Below, in pieces: positions 26,749-35,139 of a DNA stretch of 64,000 bases. Every line of letters starts with the position of its first letter. Within the stretch, counting starts at the first letter, position 1. Position numbers and translations under genes: made by a program. The stretch is from Anderseniella sp963759095 (GTDB taxonomy: Bacteria > Pseudomonadota > Alphaproteobacteria > Rhizobiales > Aestuariivirgaceae), in contig CAVWYF010000010.1 of NCBI GenBank assembly GCA_963759095.1, positions 62,001-126,000 on the forward strand, written 5' to 3'. Under the pieces are notes generated by a model, which did not search any database, was not told where the DNA came from, and was given only the letters and a program-made list of their open reading frames with translations.

Positions 26749-27090
26749 ATGATCAACAAGACCAACTTTATCGCAGTGGCGATTGTCGCTGCTGCCGCAT
26801 TTGCCGCCGTACCATCGGCCAACGCATCCGTTGTCGGCGGTATGTCATCTGCAGCAACTGCTGTCACCACAACCTCTGCTGCACCTACCGCACAGGCCGG
26901 CATTGTTCTGGTCGGAGGCAAGCATCGCCACCGTCGCTGGCGTCACGGCTACGGCTGGGGCCACGGCTACGGTTGGGGTCACGGCTACGGTTACCGCAAT
27001 TGCCATTGGCTGAAGCGGAAAGCCCACCGCACCGGTCGCCGCTACTGGTGGAACCGGTACTACAACTGCCGTGACGGTAATTACTACTAA
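26749..27090 (+). CDS. Small secreted Gly/His/Tyr- and Arg-rich protein
   Basis: 113 residues from ATG 26749 with GAAGGAAAAG upstream. A signal peptide (MINKTNFIAVAIVAAAAFAA to about NASA) precedes an Ala/Thr-rich linker, then a basic low-complexity part with RHGYGWGHGYGWGHGYGY and a tail WNRYYNCRDGNYY. Similar short basic secreted proteins are common in Hyphomicrobiales and have no assigned role. The His-Gly-Tyr repeats could bind metal or polyanion. A second protein of the same style is at 47357-47632. A good terminator follows. Confidence 0.65.
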   Translation: MINKTNFIAVAIVAAAAFAAVPSANASVVGGMSSAATAVTTTSAAPTAQAGIVLVGGKHRHRRWRHGYGWGHGYGWGHGYGYRNCHWLKRKAHRTGRRYWWNRYYNCRDGNYY

Positions 27091-27116
27091 GCGGTAGAGA
27101 GCAATCTCTGAAAAAC

Positions 27117-27160
27117 GAGGAAGGCAGCCGGAGTAATCCGTGCTGCCTTCGACTTTTTCT
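27117..27160 (+). terminator. Rho-independent terminator
   Basis: GAAGGCAGC and GCTGCCTTC flank a 13-base loop that itself holds CGGA/TCCG. TTTTT follows nearby. It lies 30 bases past the small secreted protein gene and faces the convergent ald gene. Confidence 0.8.
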
Positions 27161-27182
27161 CAATCAATGCGGATCATTGCGA

Positions 27183-28301
27183 CTAAATGCGCACAGCTTC
27201 TTCCGGTGCCATGAACGTGTACCCCAGGTCATCGGCAACAGCCTTGTAGGTCACATGGCCTGCATGCACATTCAATCCGGCCATAAGGTGCTTGTTTTCC
27301 GTCAGCGCCTTGCGCCATCCGCGATTTGCAATCTGCAGAATGAACGGCAGTGTCGCATTGTTGAGCGCATAGGTTGATGTCTTCGGCACGCCGCCTGGCA
27401 TGTTGGCAACGCAGTAGTGAATGACATCGTCGACTACATAGACCGGATTGTCATGGGTGGTGGCTTTTGACGTTTCCGCACTGCCGCCCTGGTCGATCGC
27501 CACATCCACGATGACCGAGCCGGCCTTCATTGTTTTCAGTATATTACGCGTGATCAGTTTTGGCGCAGCAGCACCTGGAATCAACACACCACTGACAACA
27601 AGGTCAGCCTCGGCGCAGTGTCGTTCAATGGCGTCCTTGGTCGAATAAACCGTGTTGAGCGGGCGGTCGAACTGTGCCCACAGCGAACGAAGTACATCGA
27701 CATTTCTGTCTATCACCCAAACGTCCGCTCCCATGCCCAGCGCGATATGTGCAGCATGACGGCCGACCATGCCGCCGCCGATGATCACCACCTTGGCAGG
27801 ATCGACACCAGGCACGCCGCCCAATAACAGCCCGTGTCCGCCGTGCGCCTTTTCCAGATAGTAGGCGCCAGCCTGAATGGACAGTCTGCCCGCAACTTCC
27901 GACATCGGCGCCAGCAGGGGCAGGCCGCCTGTCGGGCTGGTCACGGTTTCATAGGCAATGCAGGTGGCTTTCGACTTGACCAGATCCTTGGTCTGGGCGG
28001 GGTCGGGCGCCAGGTGAAGGTAGGTGAACAGGATCTGGCCTTCACGCAACATCTTGCGCTCGTTTGCCTGTGGTTCCTTGACCTTCACGATCATGTCGGC
28101 CTTGGCAAATATTTCTGCTGCTGTCTTGACGACCTTGGCGCCTGCCTTGCGGTAGGCGGTATCATCCATGCCAATGCCGACACCGCAGCCGGCTTCAACC
28201 ATCACCTTGTGGCCGGCGTCGACCACTTCGCGAACCGAAGTCGGCGTCATGCCGACACGGAATTCCTTGTTCTTTATCTCTTTTGGTACACCGACCAGCA
28301 T
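27183..28301 (-). CDS. ald: Alanine dehydrogenase
   Basis: 372 residues from ATG 28301, which follows GGAGGAAACGGCG; a longer in-frame start adds eight residues and lacks a site. MLVGVPKEIKNKEFRVGMTP is diagnostic, and the catalytic K75 (VKVKEP) and H96 (YLHLAPD) are present, as is the NAD fold GGGMVGRHAAHIALGMGADV. It interconverts alanine and pyruvate plus ammonia with NAD. In taurine:pyruvate aminotransferase routes Ald regenerates pyruvate, matching the nearby xsc, although no such aminotransferase is identified here. A divergent Lrp-type gene is the expected regulator. Confidence 0.94.
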   Translation of the reverse strand: MLVGVPKEIKNKEFRVGMTPTSVREVVDAGHKVMVEAGCGVGIGMDDTAYRKAGAKVVKTAAEIFAKADMIVKVKEPQANERKMLREGQILFTYLHLAPDPAQTKDLVKSKATCIAYETVTSPTGGLPLLAPMSEVAGRLSIQAGAYYLEKAHGGHGLLLGGVPGVDPAKVVIIGGGMVGRHAAHIALGMGADVWVIDRNVDVLRSLWAQFDRPLNTVYSTKDAIERHCAEADLVVSGVLIPGAAAPKLITRNILKTMKAGSVIVDVAIDQGGSAETSKATTHDNPVYVVDDVIHYCVANMPGGVPKTSTYALNNATLPFILQIANRGWRKALTENKHLMAGLNVHAGHVTYKAVADDLGYTFMAPEEAVRI

Positions 28302-28441
28302 CGCCGTTTCCTCCTGATGTCGCATTGTCCGGCTTGTCTTCTAGCCTGACAATACATCTCTTGTGGTGGGATTTATTATCAAATATTCTGACTTTTGCAG
28401 GCATTGCCGGATAAAATTTCACCAATCACGGAAATACTAGA

Positions 28442-28909
28442 ATGAATATCGCTGATCTGGACAAGGCTGATCGTCGTCTCCTGAGGGAGCTTCAGGCCAA
28501 CAGCTCGCGTTCGGTGGCTGAACTGGCCGACCTGGTCAATCTGTCAGCCTCGTCATGTCACCGCCGCATAAAGCTTCTGGAAGAGCGCGGCATGATCAGC
28601 GGCTATGGCGCACAGTTGGGCCGGGAGAAGCTTGGCCTCAGTATCGAATTCTTTGTCGAGATTTCCCTGATGGCGCAAACCGAGGAAAACCTTGAAGCCT
28701 TTGAAAATGCAGTGCGCAGGCTTCCCGATATTCTCGAATGCCATCTCATGGGCGGGCAATATGACTACCTGTTGCGCATCGCGGTTTCCAGTGCGGCCGA
28801 CTATGAGCGTATCCATCGCCGGGCCATAACCCGGTTGCCGGGCGTGGCGCGCATCCAGTCTTCACTGGCACTTAGAACGGTAAAGCCTTGGACCGGTTTG
28901 CCGGTCTGA
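28442..28909 (+). CDS. Lrp/AsnC family transcriptional regulator
   Basis: 155 residues: an N-terminal winged HTH (LDKADRRLLRELQANSSRSV, LSASSCHRRIKLLEERGMIS) and a C-terminal RAM/AsnC ligand domain (ILECHLMGGQYDYLLRIAVS, RLPGVARIQSSLALRTVK). Divergent from ald with 140 bases between, the classic layout of an alanine- or amino-acid-responsive activator (BkdR/AldR type). Predicted to bind the shared intergenic region and control alanine dehydrogenase. Confidence 0.9.
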   Translation: MNIADLDKADRRLLRELQANSSRSVAELADLVNLSASSCHRRIKLLEERGMISGYGAQLGREKLGLSIEFFVEISLMAQTEENLEAFENAVRRLPDILECHLMGGQYDYLLRIAVSSAADYERIHRRAITRLPGVARIQSSLALRTVKPWTGLPV

Positions 28910-29038
28910 TTGCTGATGCAATTTTTTTTCACGCGTGTTTGATCTTGGTCATCTTGTTGACATGCAGAACTGGTTATCTTTGTATCGACTAAGGCCGGGG
29001 GGTAACTTGAGTTTTACAAAAATCATCAGGAGGCCCTA

Positions 29039-29458
29039 ATGACACAGAAAACCACCACATCATCTGCCCCGCAAGCTGCCATTGATGCAGCAGGCGAACT
29101 GCCCAAGACAGCCATGGATTTTGCCGGTCGCTACAGTGCGGAGGCGATCAAGACCCTGAGCAACTGCCAGGGCAAGTACGCGGCTTTCATCAACCAGCGC
29201 CTGTCGGAAGATTTTGCCATGCCGCAACGCCTGTCCGGCTGCAAGACACCCATGGAAATCATGGACGTGTGGTCCGATTTCTATTCCACAGCGATGAGCA
29301 ATTATACCGATCATGCCCGCAGTCTGGCCGAAACCGGTACCGAGGCCGTTGAAGAGTTTGTTCGCGAAGTTGAAGTGGAAGCTGAAGAAATCGCGGAAAC
29401 CACCAGCAAGGCCCTCAAGGCGGCCAACGCAAACGACGATGACACCAAGGCTGCTTGA
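29039..29458 (+). CDS. Phasin family protein
   Basis: 139 residues, ATG 29039 with AGGAGG upstream. The Phasin_2-type region runs about residues 15-105 (AGELPKTAMDFAGRYSAEAI, KTPMEIMDVWSDFYSTAMSN) and ends in an acidic amphipathic helix (EEFVREVEVEAEEIAETTSK). Phasins coat polyhydroxyalkanoate granules, implying a PHA store, although no PHA synthase is in the window. Stand-alone gene between the Lrp regulator and a convergent aminotransferase. Confidence 0.85.
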   Translation: MTQKTTTSSAPQAAIDAAGELPKTAMDFAGRYSAEAIKTLSNCQGKYAAFINQRLSEDFAMPQRLSGCKTPMEIMDVWSDFYSTAMSNYTDHARSLAETGTEAVEEFVREVEVEAEEIAETTSKALKAANANDDDTKAA

Positions 29459-29475
29459 TTAAACAACTGGCGAAT

Positions 29476-30381
29476 TTACGCGTAAGTGACCGGCTGGCGA
29501 TGTTCCGGCCGGTCAAACCATGACAGGTATGTCTCCGAAATCCGCCTTGTTTCTGGCCCGGGTGCATCATTCGAAAACACCCGGTCATTAATCCGTGTCA
29601 CCGGTGCCACGCCACCGCCGGTGGTTGCAGTGAACACTTCATCGGATTCCATGAACTCACTGAGCGCAATCGGGCGCACTTCGGTGTCCAGGCCCAGTTC
29701 ACTGCACAATTCCAGAACGGTTCGTCGTGTTATGCCTTCGAGTACGCCGGTGACCGGTGTGCGCACACTGTTGCCCTTCAGCGAAAACACATTGAAGCCG
29801 GGCCCTTCCGTGACATTGCCCTGGTGATCAAGCAGCACGGCAGTGTCAAAACCTGCATCAAGCGCTTCAAACAGGCCGCGGGTCAGATCGCCCCAATGAT
29901 AGTTCTTGGCGGTCGGGTCAACACTGTCCGGCGGGATGCGGCGCACATCATCCGGAATAAACAGATGGGCGCCACGTGCTGCTATTTCCGGCTTGATCAC
30001 GTGCACATAAGGAATGCACCAGGCAAAGAAATGGTTGCCGCACTGGCGTGGATCCCGGGTGCCGGGAATGAGCGGAACACCGCGGCTTGCGACCATCGCA
30101 ACATAGGAATCCTGCAAACCCGACCGGCCAACGACGGCGTGTACGATGTCACGCATTTCTTCTGTTTTCTGAGGCACTTCAATGCGCACCTTGGCGAGGG
30201 AGCGCTGAAATCGTTCAAGGTAATCGTCCAGCCGGAAGAAAGCACCATTGCGCACCGAAGCCACATCATATGTACAATCGGACCGGGTGAAGCCCCAGTC
30301 CAGAACAGAGATCTTCGCATCGGATACCGGAACGATTTCGCCGTCCATCCAGGCAGCGCCTTTTGAGAAATCGAGGTTCAT
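29476..30381 (-). CDS. Class IV PLP-dependent aminotransferase
   Basis: 301 residues of the BCAT/D-amino-acid transaminase fold: WMDGEIVPVSDAKISVLDWG, YDVASVRNGAFFRLDDYLER, the PLP-lysine segment TAKNYHWGDLTRGLFEA, DHQGNVTEGPGFNVFSL, and GITRRTVLELCSELG with EVFTATTGGGVAPVTRI. The preference (branched-chain, D-amino acid or amine) cannot be read from sequence. It follows a MocR-type regulator by 6 bases on the same strand, so it is probably the enzyme that regulator controls. Confidence 0.87.
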   Translation of the reverse strand: MNLDFSKGAAWMDGEIVPVSDAKISVLDWGFTRSDCTYDVASVRNGAFFRLDDYLERFQRSLAKVRIEVPQKTEEMRDIVHAVVGRSGLQDSYVAMVASRGVPLIPGTRDPRQCGNHFFAWCIPYVHVIKPEIAARGAHLFIPDDVRRIPPDSVDPTAKNYHWGDLTRGLFEALDAGFDTAVLLDHQGNVTEGPGFNVFSLKGNSVRTPVTGVLEGITRRTVLELCSELGLDTEVRPIALSEFMESDEVFTATTGGGVAPVTRINDRVFSNDAPGPETRRISETYLSWFDRPEHRQPVTYA

Positions 30382-30387
30382 GAGAAA

Positions 30388-31920
30388 CTACTCCGCAGCG
30401 GCCTGGCCCAGGTCCAGATCCTGGTCAATCAGGTTTGCCAGCAACTCGATACCCGGCTCGATACGTGTTTCGTCGATGGACGAGAACCCGAGGCGGAAAA
30501 AGTTGCGCGGCGGGTTTGGGGTCCCGAAGAAGATACGGCCGGGCTCGATTAGCAAACCCTGCTCGCGGCCGGCCAGCGCAAGCCGCTCTGAATCCAGACC
30601 CTTGGGACCTTCTACCCAGAAACTTGTGCCGCCGAAACTAGGCACATTGGTTGAGTTGGGTAAATGCTCCTGCATGGCAGACGCCATGATCTCCCAGCGT
30701 GCGCGATAAGCCCGGTGAAGCCGGCGTATCAGGGTGTCATGATGGCCCAGAGACAGGAACAGTGCCGCAGTGCGCTGGTTGTTGTTGGGCGGATGACGAA
30801 CCATCAGGCGGCGCAGCGCGCGTGCTTCATCAATGAAAGCCTTGGGCGCCACCAGGAAACCAAGCCTGAGGCCGTGAAAAACCGATTTGGAAAGAGAGCC
30901 AATATAGATCACGTGCCCGTCATCATCCAGGGATTTGAGCGACGGGCAGGGCTCATTGACATAATTGGTCTCGAACTCATGATCGTCTTCGATAATGAGA
31001 AAGTCATTCTTGCGGGCCTGTTCTATCAGTTCCAGGCGGCGTGACAGGGGCATCGTTACGGTGGTGGGAGCCTGGTGACTGGGGGTGACGAACACCATTT
31101 CGGTTTCATCAGGGATATTGCCGGGCACGATACCTTGTGAGTCCACTTCCTGCAGGTCGATGTTGTTGGTGTGCAGCGAGAAGATGTTGCGTGCGTCGGG
31201 AAAGCCTGGATCTTCAACAACCACCTTGGTCTGCGGTTTGGCCAGCAGGCTTGAAATCATGTAGAGCGCATGCTGCGCGCCTAGTGTCACCAGGATCTCG
31301 TTTTCACCAGCCATGATGCCGCGGCGGGGCAGAATGCGCCGCCTGATCTGTTCCACCAGCAGGGGATCGTCGTGCGAGCCATGATCATCGGTCCAGGCAT
31401 TGAACCAGCGTTTGCCGAGGGTCTGACGCGCGCATTCGCGCCATTCGGCGATCGGGAACAGATTGTGATCCACCTGGCCATAAATGAACGGATATTTGTA
31501 ACTGGACCAGTCCAGCGGTTTGGCGATGTTTTCCAACATGGTTGGCGTGCGTGCGAACCGGGCATTCCAGTCCGGCGCGTTATGGTCCGATGTGCCGCTG
31601 CGCTGGATGGGTGTCGGGCGTGCGGCCTGTTGCGGAATGGCCTTGTCGGAGACGTAGTATCCTGATCGTTCCCGGGCAACCAGGTAGCCGTCGTCCAGCA
31701 GTCCCTGATAGGCCAGCATGACGGTGTTTCTTGAAACACCGAGCACTTTTGCCATTTTACGGGTTGATGGGACCGGCTCATCACGGCCCAGCTGGCCGTC
31801 CAGAATGGCAGATACAAAGGCTTCCCTGATCTGGGTTTGCAGGCTGGCATACTCGCCGCGCTTGATTTGCAGAAGCCAGTCTCGCATTGCAGTTGGACCC
31901 CTCTGGACCTGTATCGTCAC
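30388..31920 (-). CDS. MocR/GabR-type regulator (GntR HTH fused to aminotransferase-like domain)
   Basis: 510 residues. A GntR winged helix at about 15-85 (LQTQIREAFVSAILDGQLGR, STRKMAKVLGVSRNTVMLAY) is linked to a fold-type I aminotransferase-like domain (TLGAQHALYMISSLL, EDPGFPDARNIF, IIEDDHEFETNY, with IGSLSKSVFHGLRLGFLVAP as the PLP-lysine region). MocR proteins such as GabR, TauR and PdxR sense amines or PLP. TauR, which controls taurine genes, is of this class, and sulfonate genes are nearby, but the effector is unknown. Probably co-transcribed with the class IV aminotransferase and divergent from a DMT exporter. Confidence 0.9.
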   Translation of the reverse strand: MTIQVQRGPTAMRDWLLQIKRGEYASLQTQIREAFVSAILDGQLGRDEPVPSTRKMAKVLGVSRNTVMLAYQGLLDDGYLVARERSGYYVSDKAIPQQAARPTPIQRSGTSDHNAPDWNARFARTPTMLENIAKPLDWSSYKYPFIYGQVDHNLFPIAEWRECARQTLGKRWFNAWTDDHGSHDDPLLVEQIRRRILPRRGIMAGENEILVTLGAQHALYMISSLLAKPQTKVVVEDPGFPDARNIFSLHTNNIDLQEVDSQGIVPGNIPDETEMVFVTPSHQAPTTVTMPLSRRLELIEQARKNDFLIIEDDHEFETNYVNEPCPSLKSLDDDGHVIYIGSLSKSVFHGLRLGFLVAPKAFIDEARALRRLMVRHPPNNNQRTAALFLSLGHHDTLIRRLHRAYRARWEIMASAMQEHLPNSTNVPSFGGTSFWVEGPKGLDSERLALAGREQGLLIEPGRIFFGTPNPPRNFFRLGFSSIDETRIEPGIELLANLIDQDLDLGQAAAE

Positions 31921-31948
31921 AAAACTGGACCCACGCTAGCGCCAAAAT

Positions 31949-32001
31949 AACCAGATGTCATCAGTGTTTGTGTCAGAAAGGTGAACGGCAGCCATCTGGT
32001 T
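31949..32001. promoter_or_regulatory. Candidate MocR operator pair
   Basis: Two perfect 9-base half-sites in inverted orientation, AACCAGATG at 31949-31957 and CATCTGGTT at 31993-32001, 44 bp between centres (about four turns), inside the divergent promoter region of the MocR regulator and the DMT transporter. Dimeric MocR proteins bind separated half-sites. Confidence 0.45.
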
Positions 32002-32070
32002 GCCCGGTTTGCGTCGATTTCAATATTTTGGAGTCTGGCTCAATTGAGGTCCTTCGAATATGAGTAGCGG

Positions 32071-32964
32071 ATGACTGCTGACCGGCCTGTACTGGGCATT
32101 CTGTTGATGCTGGGATTTTGCATATTGGCTCCTGTCGGGGATTCAATAGCAAAGCTGCTGGGCGGTACAATTCCCCTGCTGCAATTATTGATCGTGCGGT
32201 TCGGCCTGCAGGCTGTCCTGCTGCTGCCGCTCATCTTGCTGGGCGGGCGAAGCTTCAAAATGTCTACGCGTGTTGTCTGGCTGACCGTTGCCCGGACAGT
32301 TCTGCACATTGTCGGGGTAGGGGCGATGTTCCTGTCCTTGCGGTTTCTTCCCCTGGCGGATGCCGTGGCGATCGCTTTTGTCATGCCGTTCATCATGCTG
32401 TTGCTGGGCAGGTTTGTGCTGCAGGAAGAGGTCGGCGGCCGCCGGCTTGCCGCTTGTGCGGTCGGGTTCCTCGGCACGCTTCTGGTCGTACAGCCAAGCT
32501 TTTCGGAAGTGGGCGCGCCGGCACTGTTGCCACTGTTGGTGGCGGTGGATTTCGCCTTGTTCATGCTGGTGACCAGACAAATTGCCAAGCAGATTGATCC
32601 GGTCTCCCTGCAGGCAATCAGCGGCGGCATGGCCACGATAATCCTGCTGCTGATCTATGGGTTGACCGGGATCACCGGCGTTCTGGAGACACAATTGGTT
32701 GCACCTGACTGGAGCACCGCAGCGTTGCTGGTGGCAATTGGTGTCGTCGGCACCATGGCGCATCTGCTGATGACCTGGTCTTTGCGGTTTGCGCCGTCCG
32801 CCACGCTGGCACCGATGCAGTATCTTGAAATACCGGTCGCAACCATTATTGGCTATCTGGTATTTGCAGACCTGCCGAACGGTCTGGCGGCTGTGGGCAT
32901 TGTTATCACCATCTGTGCAGGGCTGTACGTGGTGTTTCGCGAACACGCAATTGCCAGGCGCTGA
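32071..32964 (+). CDS. DMT-superfamily (EamA) transporter
   Basis: 297 residues with ten hydrophobic helices in two EamA repeats (VLGILLMLGFCILAPVGDSI first; LAPMQYLEIPVATIIGYLVF second). EamA proteins usually export amino acids or metabolites. The divergent arrangement with a MocR regulator and an aminotransferase suggests it moves the amine or amino acid handled there. The ATG at 32071 directly follows GAGTAGCGG. Confidence 0.85.
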   Translation: MTADRPVLGILLMLGFCILAPVGDSIAKLLGGTIPLLQLLIVRFGLQAVLLLPLILLGGRSFKMSTRVVWLTVARTVLHIVGVGAMFLSLRFLPLADAVAIAFVMPFIMLLLGRFVLQEEVGGRRLAACAVGFLGTLLVVQPSFSEVGAPALLPLLVAVDFALFMLVTRQIAKQIDPVSLQAISGGMATIILLLIYGLTGITGVLETQLVAPDWSTAALLVAIGVVGTMAHLLMTWSLRFAPSATLAPMQYLEIPVATIIGYLVFADLPNGLAAVGIVITICAGLYVVFREHAIARR

Positions 32965-32990
32965 GCCGAGGCAAAGCCGGTTCCTGCCAG

Positions 32991-33654
32991 TCACCCCTTT
33001 TTGTTTGATCCGGCCACGCCAAACCGGCGGGCAAGGTGAACCATTGCCAACATCGCCACACCTGCGCCCAGCAGCATCATCCAGTCGCTGAATGTCGGCT
33101 CGCGCATCTGATCACCGATCATCGCCATCAGGAAGGTCAGGGGCAGGATGCCGATTGCGGTCGTCCACGTGAACCGCCACCAGCTGACATTGGTCAGCCC
33201 CGCACCATAGTTGACCAGGTTGAACGCTATAACCGGCACCAGCCGCACGCCGATCATTGCCGATACGCTGGTCACGGCAGCGCCCTTGTCGATCCTTGCC
33301 AGTTGACCGGGTGTCAGCATGTCGGCAACAAACGGACGGCCCAGCTTGCGGGCAATTCCGAAGGCCAGCAGTCCGCCAATCATGGCTCCTGTCCATGTGA
33401 GAACCGTTCCCCATACCATGCCGAAACTCATGCCTGCCGCAATTGCCACGAACTCGGCAGGAAACGGAATGAAGGAATGCGCCACCATCAGGCCAATGAC
33501 GCCAAAATGACCCCAGATTCCCCAGGATTTTATAAGAGCCGGCCATGGTTTCGCCTGAAAAACCGTCGCTGCCATCCTCCAGGAACCAGACGATTGCGCC
33601 ACCGCTCAGCAGCAATGCCAGCACCAGGCCAAAACCGGCAAAGGCCTGCGCCAT
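32991..33654 (-). CDS. VTT-domain membrane protein (TVP38/TMEM64, DedA-like), frameshifted as sequenced
   Basis: The restored protein is about 220 residues. The N-terminus (MAQAFAGFGLVLALLLSGGA, IVWFLEDGSDGFSGETMA) forms the first helix. Then LIKSWGIWGHFGVIGLMVAH, PFPAEFVAIAAGMSFG, a second helix set and a C-terminal helix make the VTT domain. A surplus base in GCCGGCC (33538-33544) puts the first 37 codons in a different frame from the remainder; removing one base joins them. Without correction only the 203-residue frame from 33602 is open, and it lacks the first helix. Function of the family: membrane remodelling or small-molecule transport; not defined here. Confidence 0.75.
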
Positions 33655-33990
33655 GCAAATCCGGCGGGTTTTCCTCTGGAGTCAGCAAGGAGTCCGTTGT
33701 GTTCTTGTTGCTCGGTAATGTCGGTTTCCGTCCCGATTTCGTGATGCAGGCCGTGCGGAATAGTAGCACGTCGACACTTTGGTCCGTGTGATGATCTGCA
33801 CTGGTCGGATCAATTCCATGCGATACTCACCAGCGCGACCCGCATCTCCTAAGGTGTGGCCGAAATGTCACAGTTTTAAAAAAACTGATCACATGCCGGT
33901 GTGCGGCATTGACCTGTCCTGCTGATTGTGGCCTTTTTTCTCTGTTACTCGAAAAGTTGACGACTCAAATAATCGGGCAGGGCGAATATC
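33655..33990. other. Intergenic region with a motif shared with another porin-like gene
   Basis: 336 bases without a supportable gene. It holds the regulatory motif at 33854-33877, an AT-rich promoter-like segment after it, and a poly-A run at 33879-33885. Confidence 0.5.
33854..33877 (+). promoter_or_regulatory. Motif shared upstream of two beta-barrel protein genes (site 1)
   Basis: GTGTGGC, two variable bases, AAATGTCACA, one variable base, TTTT. The same arrangement occurs at 56495-56518 ahead of the other outer-membrane protein gene. The inverted arms GTGTG/CACA suggest an operator. Distance from its end to the start codon is 113 bases. Confidence 0.5.
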
Positions 33991-34951
33991 ATGAAAAAAC
34001 TTATTGCATCTTCGGCAATGGCAATTGCGCTGGCGATGTCTGCCAATAGCGCAAGCGCGGCGGATTTTGAAGCTGCGGAGGCTATTCGGGGGTTGGTCGT
34101 TTCCGGCGAAGTTGAGACTTTTTCCGGTTTCATGCTTTATGGCAGCGAGAGCGGCGATACTGAATATTCCGAAGATGACACACAATTTGTTTCCGGGGTT
34201 TGGGCCGTTTGAGCCTGCCGCTTGGGGATAATCTGTCTGTCCAGATGGACGGCGAACTCGAATATTCCTCGACTGCCCTTACTGATGAGAGACAGGATGA
34301 TTTGTTCCAGAATTCATTTCTGTTTGGCGGGCATCTGTCCTGGCGCGATCCGCAAACAGCACTGTTTGGCGGCTTTGCCTCTTTTGGCAGCGGCGAACAC
34401 GATGATGATAGCGACGGATCGCCAAGGTATGAGTTTTTACGCGGTGGGCGCGGAGGCTCAGTTTTATCTGGATGACCTGACATTTTACGTTGCAGGGCGG
34501 CTATATAGATGGTGCCACAAATGACAGCGTCAGCATCATCGACAATGATGCTCTGCGCGATGCATTCTTTGGTCGCGGCGTAGTTCGTTGGTTTATGACG
34601 CCAGATAGTCGATTGCAGGCTGAATTTGCATATGTGGATGGAGACATCGATAGCAACGAAAACCCGGTATGAACAGACTATCGTTGAGTGGGGCGTACGT
34701 TACGACACTGTGATTCCTGGTTTGCCAATTCTTGGCGACAGAATGTATTTGTTGGCTATCGCGGTGCGCACTACGAAAAGGACGCCGGGTCCGGCCCTGA
34801 TGACGATGCGGAATTTGTTGATCACATAGTAATGGTAGGCTTTACTCATCGCTTCGGTACACAGTCCATTAAGGAAACAGATCGCTATGGCGCGACACTG
34901 GATTTGCCGAACTTCGGTCGCTGGGTGTCTGCGGGCGAAGCGCTCGAATAA
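33991..34951 (+). pseudogene. Outer-membrane beta-barrel protein gene with five frame breaks
   Basis: The signal peptide (MKKLIASSAMAIALAMSANS, ending SASA) is intact. The rest is readable only by switching frame five times: a base lost in GGGG at 34194-34197, a base gained in TTTTT at 34434-34438, in GGG at 34495-34497 and in CCCGG at 34663-34667, and a base lost near 34740-34743. Correcting these gives about 319 residues: alternating beta strands such as NLSVQMDGELEYSS, FYLDDLTFYVAGGYIDGAT, QTIVEWGVRYDTVIPGLPIL and a C-terminal VMVGFTHRF barrel strand. It resembles the 303-residue protein at 56617 in architecture. No in-frame stop or nonsense stretch lies between the breaks, so this is either very recent decay or sequencing error. 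Confidence 0.65.
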
Positions 34952-35139
34952 TCTGACTCTTCCTACCTGCTGTTAGTTCAAAGGGCGTTGCATTGTTGCG
35001 GCGCCCTTTTTGTTTCTGCTGCTGACTGGTTCTGTAATTATTGAGACTTTTTGTTCCAAAAAATGTTTTCTGGTTGGTCGCTTTGACGTGGCTGGTGCTA
35101 TTGCGATGGCGCAACGCTCTGCTAGTTTGACCGTTGAAG

